The notes under the pieces: model-generated
What the model was told of the DNA's origin: nothing
Database searches by the model: none
Seen by the model: only the letters and a program-made list of their open reading frames with translations
Translations under genes and position numbers: made by a program
Shown here: positions 22,701-31,225 of the stretch, piece after piece
Position numbering within the stretch: position 1 is the stretch's first letter
Layout: every line of letters starts with the position of its first letter
Assembly: GCA_016213105.1 (NCBI GenBank)
Contig: JACRBN010000001.1
Span: 217,692-281,691 of the forward strand
Origin: Chloroflexota bacterium
GTDB taxonomy: Bacteria > Chloroflexota > Anaerolineae > Anaerolineales > Villigracilaceae
Direction: 5' to 3'
Length of the DNA: 64,000 nt

Positions 22701-25322
22701 AAGGTGTCAGCCATTCTGGGTGTTGGTAACAAACCTGACAATTACACCGACAAGGATGTGGAAGCCGTTTCTCTTATTGCCGATCTGGCGTGGGAAATTG
22801 CAGAGCGCAAGCGGGCAGAAGAGGCGGAGCGCCGTCTGAATCGTGAACTGCGCGCTGTCAGCAACTGCAACCAGACCCTGATGCGGGCTGTGGACGAGAA
22901 GGCGCTGCTCAATGACATCTGTCGGATCGTTTATGAAGAGGCCGGTTACAAAATGGTCTGGGTGGGATACGCCGAACACGATGATTTTAAGACAATCCGC
23001 CCTGTTGCCTGGGCCGGGCAGGATGACGGGTATATCGTCAGTGCAAGACTCTCCTGGGCAGATGATATAGAGGCTGGGAGCGGCCCTGCCGGAACAGCAA
23101 TACGAAATGACGAAATCATTTACGTTCAGGATTTTTCGACCGACCCACGAATAGCGCCATGGCGGGATCGTCTTCTGCAACGCGGTTACCATTCTGGCAT
23201 TGCATTGCCCCTCAAGGGTGAGAACAATAATGTGTTCGGTGTCCTCCTGATCTATTCCGCGGAGATCAATGCCATTACCCCGGGCGAAATCCGACTTTTG
23301 GAGGAACTCGCCGGTGACCTGGCATTCGGCATCACCACTCTGCGTACCCGCGCCGAGCGCAGGCAGGCAGAGGAGGAACTGCGCGAAAGCGAGGAGCGCT
23401 TCCGCTCATTCGTGGAACAGGCGAACGACATCGTTTATACGATTTCGCCGGACGGCATCATTACCTACGCCTCTCCCAACTGGAAGGAAGTATTGGGACA
23501 CGAGATCGACGAAGTGGAAGGCAGGTCTTTCGAGGTCTTTATTCATCCCGACGATTTCGCCGCGTGCCGTACGATTTTGAATCAGACCCTTGCAAGCGGG
23601 GAAAAACTTTCGGGCATCGAATATCGAGTACAACATAAGGATGGCAATTGGAAATGGCACACGTCGAACGCATCAGTGATCCGCAATATCGACGGAAAAG
23701 TGATCTCCTTCCTGGGCATAGCGCGCGACATCACCGAGCACAAACAACACGAACGCGAACGGGAGGTCATCATAGCTGTCAGCACTGCCCTGCGCCAGGC
23801 CACCACACGGACCGGGATCCTAAGCGCGATCCTGGAACAATTGCTCAGTCTGTTCGATGCAGATGGCGCCACCCTGGCGCTGCCCAACCTGCAAACAGGC
23901 GGATTCACCGAGGAGATGGGACGCGGGGTTGTGGGTGAACGCATGATCGGGCTGGACATCCCGCCCGGCAAAGGGATCAGCAACTGGGTCATTCAGAACA
24001 GGAAACCATACCTGAGTAACCACGCAGACCAGGACGATCTCTTCTACCGCCCCGACCTGCTGGGTGATTCACATTGCATCGCCTCCGTACCGCTCATTAC
24101 ACAGAATCAGGCCATTGGCGCATTATGGATCGTGCGTCAGGTCGAGATCACGGATCAGGATCTGCGCCTCTTGAATGCCATCTCCGACATTGCCGCCAAT
24201 GCTATTCATCGCGTCATGCTCAATGAGCAGACTGAACAGCAGCTGCGTCACTTGACCGCCCTGCACCAGATCGATGTAGCCATCAGTACCAACTTCGACC
24301 TGAACGTCACGCTCAATGTCATATTGGGCAACGTAAGAGATGAACTCGAAGTGGACGCCGTCAGCATCCTGATGCTGAATCCTGTGACCCACACGCTCAA
24401 CTATTCTGCAGGACTTGGTTTCAGGACTCGCAGAATCGAACAATCGCACGTCAAACTTGGGAAGGGATGCGCGGGGCGCGCAGCCCAGGAATATCGCACG
24501 GTTGCCTGCACGGACCTGAGCGAATCCGGCGGCGATTTCAGCCGCTTCGCGCTGGCGGCAGACGAGAACTTCAAGCAGCATTACGCCACTCCTTTGGTCA
24601 TTAAAGGACAGGTCAAGGGTGTATTGGAAACCTTTCACCGCAAAGTCTTCGAACCTGACGCGGAATGGATCAGCTATTTCGAGACGCTTGCCACCCAGGC
24701 CGCCATTGCCATCGAGAGCGCCTCCCTAATGGAGAACCTGATACATTCCAATGCGGAATTGATGCTGGCCTACGACGCCACCATCGAGGGCTGGTCGCGC
24801 GCCCTGGACTTGCGGGACCGGGAGACGGAAGGCCACACGCAGCGCGTGGCGGATATGGCGCTGAAACTCGCCGAAAGGATGGGCATGAGCGACGCCGAAA
24901 AACAGAACCTGTGGCGCGGCGCCCTGCTGCACGACATCGGAAAAATGGGCGTCCCAGATTCGATTCTGCTCAAGCCCGGTCTGCTCACGGAGGACGAGTG
25001 GAAGATCATGCGGCAGCACCCGGTATATGCCTATAACATGCTGGCGCCCATTTCCTACCTGAGACAAGCCCTGGACATCTCCTACTGCCATCACGAAAAA
25101 TGGGACGGAGGTGGTTACCCGCGCGGACTGAAGGGTGAGGAAATACCGTTGGCCGCGCGCGTATTCGCTGTGGCCGATGTATTCGACGCGCTCACCTCCG
25201 ACCGTCCCTACCGCAAGGCATGGCCGCTCGAAGAGGTCTATCAGTATATCGAGAGTCAATCGGAAAAACAGTTCGACCCACAGGTGGTGAGGATCTTCCT
25301 GGAAGACAGGCCTTTGAAGTAG
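19788..25322 (+). CDS. Giant multi-PAS/GAF sensor with C-terminal HD-GYP phosphodiesterase
   Basis: 1844 residues, soluble (no transmembrane segment seen). I read, approximately: GAF (25-185), PAS (185-310), PAS (315-425), GAF (430-610), PAS (615-735), PAS (740-850), two GAFs (860-1190), PAS (1195-1320), two GAFs (1325-1640) and HD-GYP (1655-1844). The linkers repeat 'DITERK..E' signatures. The catalytic part contains LLHDIGKMGVPD, HHEKWDGGGYPRGLKGEEIPL and VFDALTSDRPYRKAW, so it should hydrolyse cyclic di-GMP. There is no kinase or receiver domain. The stacked sensors suggest input from several small molecules or redox/light cues, which cannot be named. Confidence 0.88.
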   Translation: MRPTKKTPDTQGKPENLAHPHFFEKMDRVNRAMQGKTDLEQVMKDVLDALLTVFDCDRAWLVYPCDPAYPTWQVSMERTRPEYPSVLPIGVELPLDPVGAQVYSILREHDVPVQFGPGGEHPVPHEMAEGFNVRSFIAMALYPKIGKPWSFGLHQCSHARIWNREEERLFQEIGRRLSDILTSLLAYRNLQESKQEIKQLVDLSPVAMVVSSGPNESVEWMNDKFTQLFGYTIEDMSDVEHWWPLAYPNEKYREKLKAEWHVRVRRAIENRGQIEPMEATVSCKDGSLRHIEFRLSSIGKKHIITFTDLTERKQMEEALKASEAELRTLINAMTDIIFVGNSEGRFLKIVDTSPSLLYKPSKELLGKTLHEVFPKDQADSFLNHLREALATQKSINFEYSLPIGDKKMWFYATVSPMSGEQTLMVARDITDRKQAEDALKERELHSQSLLRLSKKLEYAQSYMQALEAAQDEVRVIIGYQNLWVYLFSEDRSQAHALVAGGMIAGAVMSEDGTATLTIKGDRMLEEIAEARDIIVVEDAWTDERTNKEIVTKLGNRTIVNVPIFLFDKHLGSVGMGTFGDEGVRIPTKAEQEYLRSMASHLAVTLDRIHLFDERKRAEEALLESEEKYRLLHENAGVGIGYYKPSGEIISYNQMAASHMKRKPEDFNGKSIYEVFSKQEADFYMDRIRHTLMAESPLEYEDHLNLPVGEKWFLSTFVKICDSQGNIIGVQIISQDITERKRAEIEVQALAKFPSENPSPVLRIDDKGVLLYANRASAELLRYWDRSIGETLPEPWQKIILETSKLGLPREEEMTCDGRVFALIISPIVEGHYVNLYGRDITERKRNEAINASRLHLVEFSLTHTLDELLEETLNETEKLTGSLIGFYHFVEDDQKSLTLQNWSTRTKAEFCKAEGKGLHYSIDEAGVWVDCVFQRKAVIHNDYAALPHRKGLPEGHAAVFRELVVPVFRGQKVSAILGVGNKPDNYTDKDVEAVSLIADLAWEIAERKRAEEAERRLNRELRAVSNCNQTLMRAVDEKALLNDICRIVYEEAGYKMVWVGYAEHDDFKTIRPVAWAGQDDGYIVSARLSWADDIEAGSGPAGTAIRNDEIIYVQDFSTDPRIAPWRDRLLQRGYHSGIALPLKGENNNVFGVLLIYSAEINAITPGEIRLLEELAGDLAFGITTLRTRAERRQAEEELRESEERFRSFVEQANDIVYTISPDGIITYASPNWKEVLGHEIDEVEGRSFEVFIHPDDFAACRTILNQTLASGEKLSGIEYRVQHKDGNWKWHTSNASVIRNIDGKVISFLGIARDITEHKQHEREREVIIAVSTALRQATTRTGILSAILEQLLSLFDADGATLALPNLQTGGFTEEMGRGVVGERMIGLDIPPGKGISNWVIQNRKPYLSNHADQDDLFYRPDLLGDSHCIASVPLITQNQAIGALWIVRQVEITDQDLRLLNAISDIAANAIHRVMLNEQTEQQLRHLTALHQIDVAISTNFDLNVTLNVILGNVRDELEVDAVSILMLNPVTHTLNYSAGLGFRTRRIEQSHVKLGKGCAGRAAQEYRTVACTDLSESGGDFSRFALAADENFKQHYATPLVIKGQVKGVLETFHRKVFEPDAEWISYFETLATQAAIAIESASLMENLIHSNAELMLAYDATIEGWSRALDLRDRETEGHTQRVADMALKLAERMGMSDAEKQNLWRGALLHDIGKMGVPDSILLKPGLLTEDEWKIMRQHPVYAYNMLAPISYLRQALDISYCHHEKWDGGGYPRGLKGEEIPLAARVFAVADVFDALTSDRPYRKAWPLEEVYQYIESQSEKQFDPQVVRIFLEDRPLK

Positions 25323-25526
25323 CCGTAGTGGTGGGCGGCTCACAGGGGCTCCTGGAAACACAATACCTTCCACCGGCGCGTTGAAACAGGCCCGTGGTCG
25401 CTGTATATTAGACGTTATAACACTTTGTTTCCGACCCGAATATATGGTGGTTAAAACGGCGGATTTTGCATCAAATATCGCCAAATATGGGCATGAAATT
25501 TAAAGTGTGATAAGGTCTAATACCCA

Positions 25527-25576
25527 CGGTCACAAATTGCGCATTCCCCGCCCTAAAAAAGCGCAATTTGTGACCG
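25527..25576. repeat. AAATTGC...GCAATTT palindromic element, copy 2
   Basis: CGGTCACAAATTGCGC / GCGCAATTTGTGACCG, a perfect 16-bp stem, flanked by TACCCA and TGGGTA. It lies in the 25323-25642 gap, which has no gene; the gap also holds the terminator of the minus-strand zinc-ribbon gene. Confidence 0.75.
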
Positions 25577-25596
25577 CGCTGGGTATAACGTGAATG

Positions 25597-25638
25597 AAAA
25601 AAATCCCCTGAGGGGCATCACGTCCACTCAGGGGATTT
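25597..25638 (-). terminator. Terminator of the zinc-ribbon protein gene
   Basis: Minus strand AAATCCCCTGAG / CTCAGGGGATTT stem followed by TTTT, just past the stop at 25643. Confidence 0.85.
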
Positions 25639-25642
25639 ATGG

Positions 25643-26029
25643 TTACTCTTTCTTCATCGGCAAATTCACGCCGCAGAACGGACAGTCCGCGGATTGCGGT
25701 CCCGTCCACCTGACCTCATTTCCGCGGATGGGGCCGCCACAACTGGGACAGGTGGTGGGCAGGCGTTCGAGTCGATGTTCGGGCGGCGCGGCAGCGGGAC
25801 CCGCCGCAGGGACGGTGGGGGCGGGGGACGCAGTCCTCTCGACCGCGTCGGGCGCGTACTGTCGGATCAGCGCCTCGGCCACGCCGCTGACGGCCACCAG
25901 CACCAGGATGCCAGGCCACCACCAACCCTGCCAGAACAGGATAGCCAGTCCGATCAACCAGATCGCACCGTGAATGGAGCGCCAGGGCCCCGTCAACTCA
26001 GGTTTGTCTTCGTGTTTATCCTTGCTCAT
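25643..26029 (-). CDS. Membrane protein with C-terminal zinc ribbon
   Basis: 128 residues from the ATG at 26029 (GGAG upstream). Two short hydrophobic stretches at about 18-50 (GAIWLIGLAILFWQGWWWPGILVLVAVSGV) are followed by an Ala/Pro linker and a zinc ribbon TCPSCGGPIRG...ADCPFCGVNL (four cysteines in two CxxC pairs). Function unknown. It follows the aldo/keto reductase gene on the same strand, 44 bases away. A longer frame running to 26998 on this strand is only a shadow of that gene. Confidence 0.78.
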   Translation of the reverse strand: MSKDKHEDKPELTGPWRSIHGAIWLIGLAILFWQGWWWPGILVLVAVSGVAEALIRQYAPDAVERTASPAPTVPAAGPAAAPPEHRLERLPTTCPSCGGPIRGNEVRWTGPQSADCPFCGVNLPMKKE

Positions 26030-26073
26030 GCGACACTCCAAAATGTGAACAGACTTCGGAAGTCTGGGGACTG

Positions 26074-27045
26074 CTACCAGGCAAACGCCTCGGGCGCTTC
26101 GCCGCCGGGACCCGGCCAGATCTCGTCGATCTTCTTCATGGCGTCCTTGTTGAGTTTGATCTTGAACGCGCGCACGGAGCCCGTCAATTGCTCCATCGTG
26201 CGCGGACCGATGATGGGCGCCGTCACGACGGGATTCGCCAACAGCCAGGCCAGGGCCACGTCCGCGGGCTGCTCGCCCAGGTCGCGGCAGAACTGCTCCC
26301 AGGCCTTGAGGCTGGAACGCTTCTCCTCGACCTTCTTCTTCATATCGTCCGAGGCGCGGCGGCCTTCCTTGATCTTTTGCAGCACACCGCCCAGCAGCCC
26401 GCCTGAAAGCGGACTCCACGGGATGAGGCCCAGACCGTAATCCTTGCAGGCAGGGATGACTTCCATCTCGATCATGCGGTCGTTCAGGCTGTACAGGCTC
26501 TGTTCGCAGACCAGCCCCATGAAGTGACGGGCTTTGGCAGCTTCCTGTGCCTTGGCGATGTGCCAGCCCGCAAAGTTCGACGAGCCGACGTACAACACCT
26601 TGCCCTGCTGCACGAGCACTTCCATCGCCTGCCAGATCTCCTCCCACGGGGCCAGACGGTCGACGTGATGCATCTGGTACAGGTCGATGTGGTCGGTCTG
26701 CAGGCGCTTGAGGGAAGCCTCGCAGGCCTCGCGGATGTGCAGCGCCGAGAGGCGCGACTGGTTGGGCCACTCGCCCATGCGCCCGTAGACCTTGGTGGCG
26801 ATGACCGTCTTCTCGCGCCGTCCGCCGCCCTGGGCAAACCAGCGCCCGACGATGTTCTCCGTGATGCCCTCGCCCAGCTTCCAGCCGTAGACGTTGGCCG
26901 AGTCGAAGAAATTGATGCCCATTTCGAGGGCCTGGTCCATGATGGCAAAGGAATCCTCCTCGCTCGTCAACGGACCGAAGTTCATGGTGCCCAAACACAG
27001 GCGGGATACTTTGAGGCCGGTACGGCCAAGTTGTGTGAATTCCAT
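26074..27045 (-). CDS. Aldo/keto reductase
   Basis: 323 residues with a TIM-barrel AKR signature. The catalytic tetrad is visible: Asp in NFFDSANVYGWK, Tyr in the same motif, Lys in VIATKVYGRMG, and His in YQMHHVDRLAPW. The NADPH-binding end reads PIIGPRTMEQLTGSVRA. It reduces aldehydes or ketones; the substrate is unknown. GGAGCATCCC precedes the ATG at 27045. It may be co-transcribed with the zinc-ribbon gene downstream. Confidence 0.9.
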   Translation of the reverse strand: MEFTQLGRTGLKVSRLCLGTMNFGPLTSEEDSFAIMDQALEMGINFFDSANVYGWKLGEGITENIVGRWFAQGGGRREKTVIATKVYGRMGEWPNQSRLSALHIREACEASLKRLQTDHIDLYQMHHVDRLAPWEEIWQAMEVLVQQGKVLYVGSSNFAGWHIAKAQEAAKARHFMGLVCEQSLYSLNDRMIEMEVIPACKDYGLGLIPWSPLSGGLLGGVLQKIKEGRRASDDMKKKVEEKRSSLKAWEQFCRDLGEQPADVALAWLLANPVVTAPIIGPRTMEQLTGSVRAFKIKLNKDAMKKIDEIWPGPGGEAPEAFAW

Positions 27046-27090
27046 GGGATGCTCCTTGAGATGACTTCCTACAAAAGAATTATACTCAGC

Positions 27091-27142
27091 GCGGTCGCAA
27101 ATTGCACTTTTTTAGAGAGAGGAAAGCGCAATTTATGACCGT
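27091..27142. repeat. AAATTGC...GCAATTT palindromic element, copy 3
   Basis: GCGGTCGCAAATTGC / GCGCAATTTATGACCG with a purine-rich centre; imperfect by two positions relative to copy 2. It sits in the divergent region between the aldo/keto reductase and the 27282 gene. Confidence 0.7.
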
Positions 27143-27208
27143 GGAGATGGTGTATCCCCGAAGCCCAAATTTGAGCTTCGCCGGGCGCGCGAAGATTCGG
27201 CATCCCCG

Positions 27209-27236
27209 TTGGATTTTTTCAAAAATACCGTACAAT
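27209..27236 (+). promoter_or_regulatory. Promoter of the 27282 gene
   Basis: TTGGAT (27209-27214) and TACAAT (27231-27236), 16-base spacer. It places the transcription start near 27244, after the upstream in-frame ATGs, supporting the start at 27282. Confidence 0.5.
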
Positions 27237-27281
27237 ATGTACCAGCAATATCCGCATCGCATTTTTAACCTGGAGTCGAAG

Positions 27282-30056
27282 ATGGCCGCAAACCTTTTTT
27301 TTCAATGGCAAAATGACGTGCTGCGCAAGACCATCTATCCCATGCGGGAGGTCAAACTGCGCGACTTCCTCGTTTACTTCAACGAGATCGACTTGTGGAA
27401 ACAATACAAGGACATCACTCCCGCCGCCATCCAGGGCGAGGTCAGAACCTATAACGACGCCCAGGCCGCCGCCCTGGTCGCCGCCTACAAAACCTACACC
27501 GACCTGCGCGCCTATTTCCTGAAAGCCGACGCGCGCGCCGAGTACGCCCAATTCAATCCCATCGACCAGTCCGAGCTGGACCGCATCAACGAGTTCCACG
27601 GCGGTTTCATCACCTACCTGCCCAAATACACCGACGTGCGCTCCGAGGAAAACTTCGTCCTCAACCAGATCCCCACGTGGAAGGAACACTGCCGCATCGT
27701 GCGCCTGCAATTTGGGCAGAAGACCCGCCGCCTGGAGAATATGGACCCCGCCCACCCCAAATACCCCATCGAAACGAAGGAACTCGAACAACTCAAGAAT
27801 GTCACCGTCCCGATGGCCGAGGCGGAGTTGGACCGCGTCGAGGATTTCGCCGCCGCCATCGAACGCATCAAGCCCCGCAGGCTGGAGTACGACAAATCGC
27901 AGAAGACTTCACAGACCCGCAAGGCGGAGATCAACCGCCGCCTGCCCGAACTTGAAACACAGATCAAGCCGCTGGAGACGAAACAGCAGGACCTCTCCGC
28001 CACCCTGACGCGACTCAAGACCCCACCCGCGCTGGATCCCGTCAAAGCGTATTTCTCCAGCCCCGACGTTTCCGCCCAGTTGCGCGGCCTGGCCCCCCAG
28101 GTCGACCCGGCCCGCATCGCCAAAGTCAACACCCTGCACAAGGCGCTGATGGACGAGTTCAACTACGTCGCCGATCCCAACGTCAAACTGGCCACCATCA
28201 AGAACCACAGCTACAACTGGCAGCAGGAAGTCAGGACGCTCGAAAAGGAAGCCGCGACCCTCGAAACGAATCTCAAGAACATGCCCGTCGACTGGAAGGA
28301 ACGTCCGGCGCGCCAGGCGCGCCTCGACCACATTCGCAACGTCGAGTTGAAGGTCACGGCCAGTGAATTGGGGAAAATCAACGATTTTTACGCCGCCTTC
28401 GAGGCCACGCTCAAACCCCAGGCTGATCGCGAGCGCGAGATCCAGGCCAAACAAACGGAGCTGGCCAAGGTCCAGCAGGAACTGACGGGCTACAGGAAGG
28501 AACAGACCGACCTGCAAGCCGAACTTAAGTCCATGGACGCGGCCGCCAGCGGGTCGCAGGAAAAATTCATGACCACCTACATCCCGGCGCGCGAGGTCAC
28601 ACCCCGCGACATCGCGCTGTGGAAAGGCGAAGCCTACAAAGCCTCTCTCATGGGTAAGGATCAGGCCGCCCTGCTGGAAGAGATCGCCAAACGCTTCTGG
28701 AAGGAACCCGAGCGTTACCCGCTCTGGCTGCAATACATGGTCGTGCATTTCTCGGGTATGCGCTACGCCAGCGCGCACGGCTCCTGGGCCGACCCCAAGG
28801 ATCTGCTCATCCGTCTGGGCGCGCCCAAAATCGAAGCCGAGATCAAGGCGCTGGACGACGCCGCCGTGGAGCAGCGCTGCAAGCAGAAGATCGATCAATA
28901 CGAAGGCACGGCCACGCCCAAGCCCAAGCTGGCGACCACCACCGACCCCGAGTGGAAGCAGCGCATCGGCTGGAACCTGCCCAACGTCAAGGCGGCTGGG
29001 CCCAAGACCCGCCGCATCGGGTTGACGGAGTTGTCCAAGGACGAGGCCGCCTACGAGATCCGCAGCAAGCCCACTCAGGAGGTGCTGGACACGCTGCTCT
29101 CGATGAAGAGCCAGTTCCCCGCCTGGGCCTGGAAGGAGATCATCAAGCTCACGCCGCTGCGCGTCACCGAAGTGACCGACCCGACCTGGGAGAAGCTCAC
29201 CGCGCAGGAGGAAACGGAACGCTACCTGCCCCAGCACAACCAGATCCGCGCCATCATCGACGAGTGGAAGAACTTCGACGCCACCGCCTGGCGCGAGGAG
29301 CACGGACGCTCGCACGAGTTGATCGTCTCGCGCGCGGTCTGCAACGAAACCGCCGAACACTGCCAGCACATCCGCGGGCACCTGCCGCCCGGCGGCCTGA
29401 CCCCCAAACCGGGCTGGTACCGCAAGAACGAGGATGAGAACAAACTGCCAGGTGAGCCGCGCCCGTATTACACCTACGCCACTTCCGAGAAGGATTACAA
29501 GGTGGGCGCCAGCATCCTGTGGCTGCGCTTCGTCAACAACGAACCGAACCCGTGGCAGATCGCCAAGGCCGTCAGCACCAAAAGCGGGGTCGGGCTGATG
29601 CCGTCCAACCTGGGGAGCGCCGCCAAACCCTCGGCCAGGGATGACAAGGGCACCGGCTGGGTTTATCACAGCGGGGAAACCGTCACGCGCAGCCGCACCA
29701 CCATCACCGCCGACAAACAGCGTGTCAATGAACAACAATGGCTGCGCTGGATCCACGAGGCCACCGTGGCCGAGGTCGGCGAGACAGCCGAGGGCAAGGT
29801 CATCCTGACCTATGAGACCGCCCTGCCCGACGATGACCGCGGCAGCTCATCCATCGGCATCTTCAAGAAGCCGCTCGACTGGTTCCTCACTGACGGCAAC
29901 GAGGACGATTATAACCGCTCCTTTGTGGGCTACGTGCCCGAGGGCCAGGCGCCCGCGCAGGACCTGGCGCGCATGTTGGATTGGAGCAAGATCCTGCGCC
30001 GCCCGATCCAGCCTGCCGAGGTGGCGGCGTACAAGAAGAAATATCCGTTTGCGTAA
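27282..30056 (+). CDS. Large uncharacterised coiled-coil protein
   Basis: 924 residues from the ATG at 27282 with GGAG upstream. I do not recognise the family. Residues 1-160 are mixed helical (FFQWQNDVLRKTIYPMREVKLRDFLVYF). Residues about 180-470 are rich in K/E/Q with heptad-like helices. Beyond 490 is a more globular region with many Trp and Tyr (YPLWLQYMVVHFSGMRYASAHGSW) and two Cys near CNETAEHCQHIRGH. The C-terminal region has WVYHSGETVTRSRTTI. No signal peptide or membrane segment. It is a single gene with its own promoter and terminator. Confidence 0.82.
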   Translation: MAANLFFQWQNDVLRKTIYPMREVKLRDFLVYFNEIDLWKQYKDITPAAIQGEVRTYNDAQAAALVAAYKTYTDLRAYFLKADARAEYAQFNPIDQSELDRINEFHGGFITYLPKYTDVRSEENFVLNQIPTWKEHCRIVRLQFGQKTRRLENMDPAHPKYPIETKELEQLKNVTVPMAEAELDRVEDFAAAIERIKPRRLEYDKSQKTSQTRKAEINRRLPELETQIKPLETKQQDLSATLTRLKTPPALDPVKAYFSSPDVSAQLRGLAPQVDPARIAKVNTLHKALMDEFNYVADPNVKLATIKNHSYNWQQEVRTLEKEAATLETNLKNMPVDWKERPARQARLDHIRNVELKVTASELGKINDFYAAFEATLKPQADREREIQAKQTELAKVQQELTGYRKEQTDLQAELKSMDAAASGSQEKFMTTYIPAREVTPRDIALWKGEAYKASLMGKDQAALLEEIAKRFWKEPERYPLWLQYMVVHFSGMRYASAHGSWADPKDLLIRLGAPKIEAEIKALDDAAVEQRCKQKIDQYEGTATPKPKLATTTDPEWKQRIGWNLPNVKAAGPKTRRIGLTELSKDEAAYEIRSKPTQEVLDTLLSMKSQFPAWAWKEIIKLTPLRVTEVTDPTWEKLTAQEETERYLPQHNQIRAIIDEWKNFDATAWREEHGRSHELIVSRAVCNETAEHCQHIRGHLPPGGLTPKPGWYRKNEDENKLPGEPRPYYTYATSEKDYKVGASILWLRFVNNEPNPWQIAKAVSTKSGVGLMPSNLGSAAKPSARDDKGTGWVYHSGETVTRSRTTITADKQRVNEQQWLRWIHEATVAEVGETAEGKVILTYETALPDDDRGSSSIGIFKKPLDWFLTDGNEDDYNRSFVGYVPEGQAPAQDLARMLDWSKILRRPIQPAEVAAYKKKYPFA

Positions 30057-30058
30057 CG

Positions 30059-30090
30059 GTTGGGCGGGATAATATCCCGCCCAACTTTTT
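30059..30090 (+). terminator. Terminator of the large coiled-coil gene
   Basis: GTTGGGCGGGAT / ATCCCGCCCAAC, a perfect 12-bp stem with a 3-base loop, followed by TTTTT, directly after the stop. Confidence 0.94.
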
Positions 30091-30132
30091 CCTGCAACTT
30101 TTTCCCAGCCCCACCTGTATTACACTTCAAGC

Positions 30133-30678
30133 ATGGAAGCGTCCCCTGACCGCGATCTGATCCTGCGCGCCCGTCGCGGCGAAGCCGAGGCGTTTGGCGA
30201 ACTCGTCCGCGCCCATCAGGCGGGCGTGTTCAACGTGTGTTACCGCATGATGGGCGAGCGCCGCGAGGCCGAGGACATGGCGCAGGAGGCCTTCATCCGC
30301 GCCTATCAGCGCATCGGCACCTTCGACGCCGAGCGCCCCTTCGGCCCGTGGATGCGGCGGGTGGCAGCCAACGTCTGCCTGAATCATCTCGCGGCGCACA
30401 AACCCGAGGCTGCCGAACTGGACGAGGAACGGGATGCCGATTCCGCGCCTTTGCCGGAGTCAGGCCGCGAGGCGCGGGAAGAGGCCGAGCAGGTGCGGGC
30501 CGCGCTGAAGGGCCTGCCCTCCCATTATCGCGCGGTGGTCGAACTGCGGCATTATCAGGAAATGTCGTATGAGGAGATCGCCGCCGAGTTGAAGATCCCC
30601 CTGAGCGACGTGAAGAGTCACCTGTTTCGCGCCCGAAAAATCCTGGCGGAGACCTTAAGCCATGAACCATCTCACTGA
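30133..30678 (+). CDS. ECF-type RNA polymerase sigma factor
   Basis: 181 residues. Sigma region 2 reads AFGELVRAHQAGVFNVCYRMMGERREAEDMAQEAFIRAYQRIGTF and region 4 reads LPSHYRAVVELRHYQEMSYEEIAAELKIPLSDVKSHLFRARKIL. It should direct RNA polymerase to a stress or envelope regulon. Its end overlaps the next gene, which is a zinc-finger anti-sigma factor. A TATTACACT -10-like box lies about 8 bases upstream of the ATG, so the transcript may be leaderless. Confidence 0.93.
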   Translation: MEASPDRDLILRARRGEAEAFGELVRAHQAGVFNVCYRMMGERREAEDMAQEAFIRAYQRIGTFDAERPFGPWMRRVAANVCLNHLAAHKPEAAELDEERDADSAPLPESGREAREEAEQVRAALKGLPSHYRAVVELRHYQEMSYEEIAAELKIPLSDVKSHLFRARKILAETLSHEPSH

Positions 30679-31225
30679 TGAAATCCTGAACGAATATCTC
30701 GACAATACCCTGCCGCCCGCCGCGCGCGCCGTAGCCGAATCCCACTTGCGCGCCTGCGCCGACTGTGAACTGCGCCTGGACGAGCTGGCGGACGTGTTCT
30801 CCGCGCTGTCTGCCCTGCCCGAGCTGGAGTTGGCGCGCGACCTCTCGGCGGACGTGGTGCGGGCGCTGACCCCGCAGCCGATGCCCCTGCCGCGCCTCCT
30901 CAAATGGACGGCCGCCCTGCAGGCCGCCGCCGCGCTGGTGGCGTTGATCGCCTCCCTGCCGCTGCTGCAAACGCTGTTCGTGTTTGAAATTCCCGCCGTA
31001 AGCCTGCCGACCGTGCCCGACCTGCTGGCGCGCCTCGACCAGATGGCGCTGGGCGTGCAGGAATTCTTCGCCCGGTTCCAATTCCAGGCCCCGCGCCTGA
31101 CCCTTGAATTCTCCAGCCTGTTCATCACCGTGGCCGTGTTCAGCGTGACGCTGCTGTGGCTGGTGGGCAACGGGCTGCTGCTGCGCCCCTCGAATCAAAT
31201 TCGCTCGCAAGGAGACCTTCGATGA
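30662..31225 (+). CDS. Anti-sigma factor with zinc finger and transmembrane segments
   Basis: 187 residues. The N-terminal anti-sigma zinc motif is ESHLRACADCELRLDEL (HxxxCxxC) preceded by LTDEILNEYLDNTLP. Hydrophobic segments are at about 80-103 (LKWTAALQAAAALVALIASLPLL) and 155-175 (LFITVAVFSVTLLWLVGNGLLL). It should bind and hold the adjacent ECF sigma factor at the membrane until a signal releases it. The gene overlaps both neighbours. Confidence 0.87.
   Translation: MNHLTDEILNEYLDNTLPPAARAVAESHLRACADCELRLDELADVFSALSALPELELARDLSADVVRALTPQPMPLPRLLKWTAALQAAAALVALIASLPLLQTLFVFEIPAVSLPTVPDLLARLDQMALGVQEFFARFQFQAPRLTLEFSSLFITVAVFSVTLLWLVGNGLLLRPSNQIRSQGDLR

Noticed and set aside
26030..26998. 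The upstream part of a 451-codon minus-strand frame joined to the zinc-ribbon protein
   Set aside because: This part is another frame of the aldo/keto reductase gene; the real protein starts at the ATG at 26029 with a good ribosome site.
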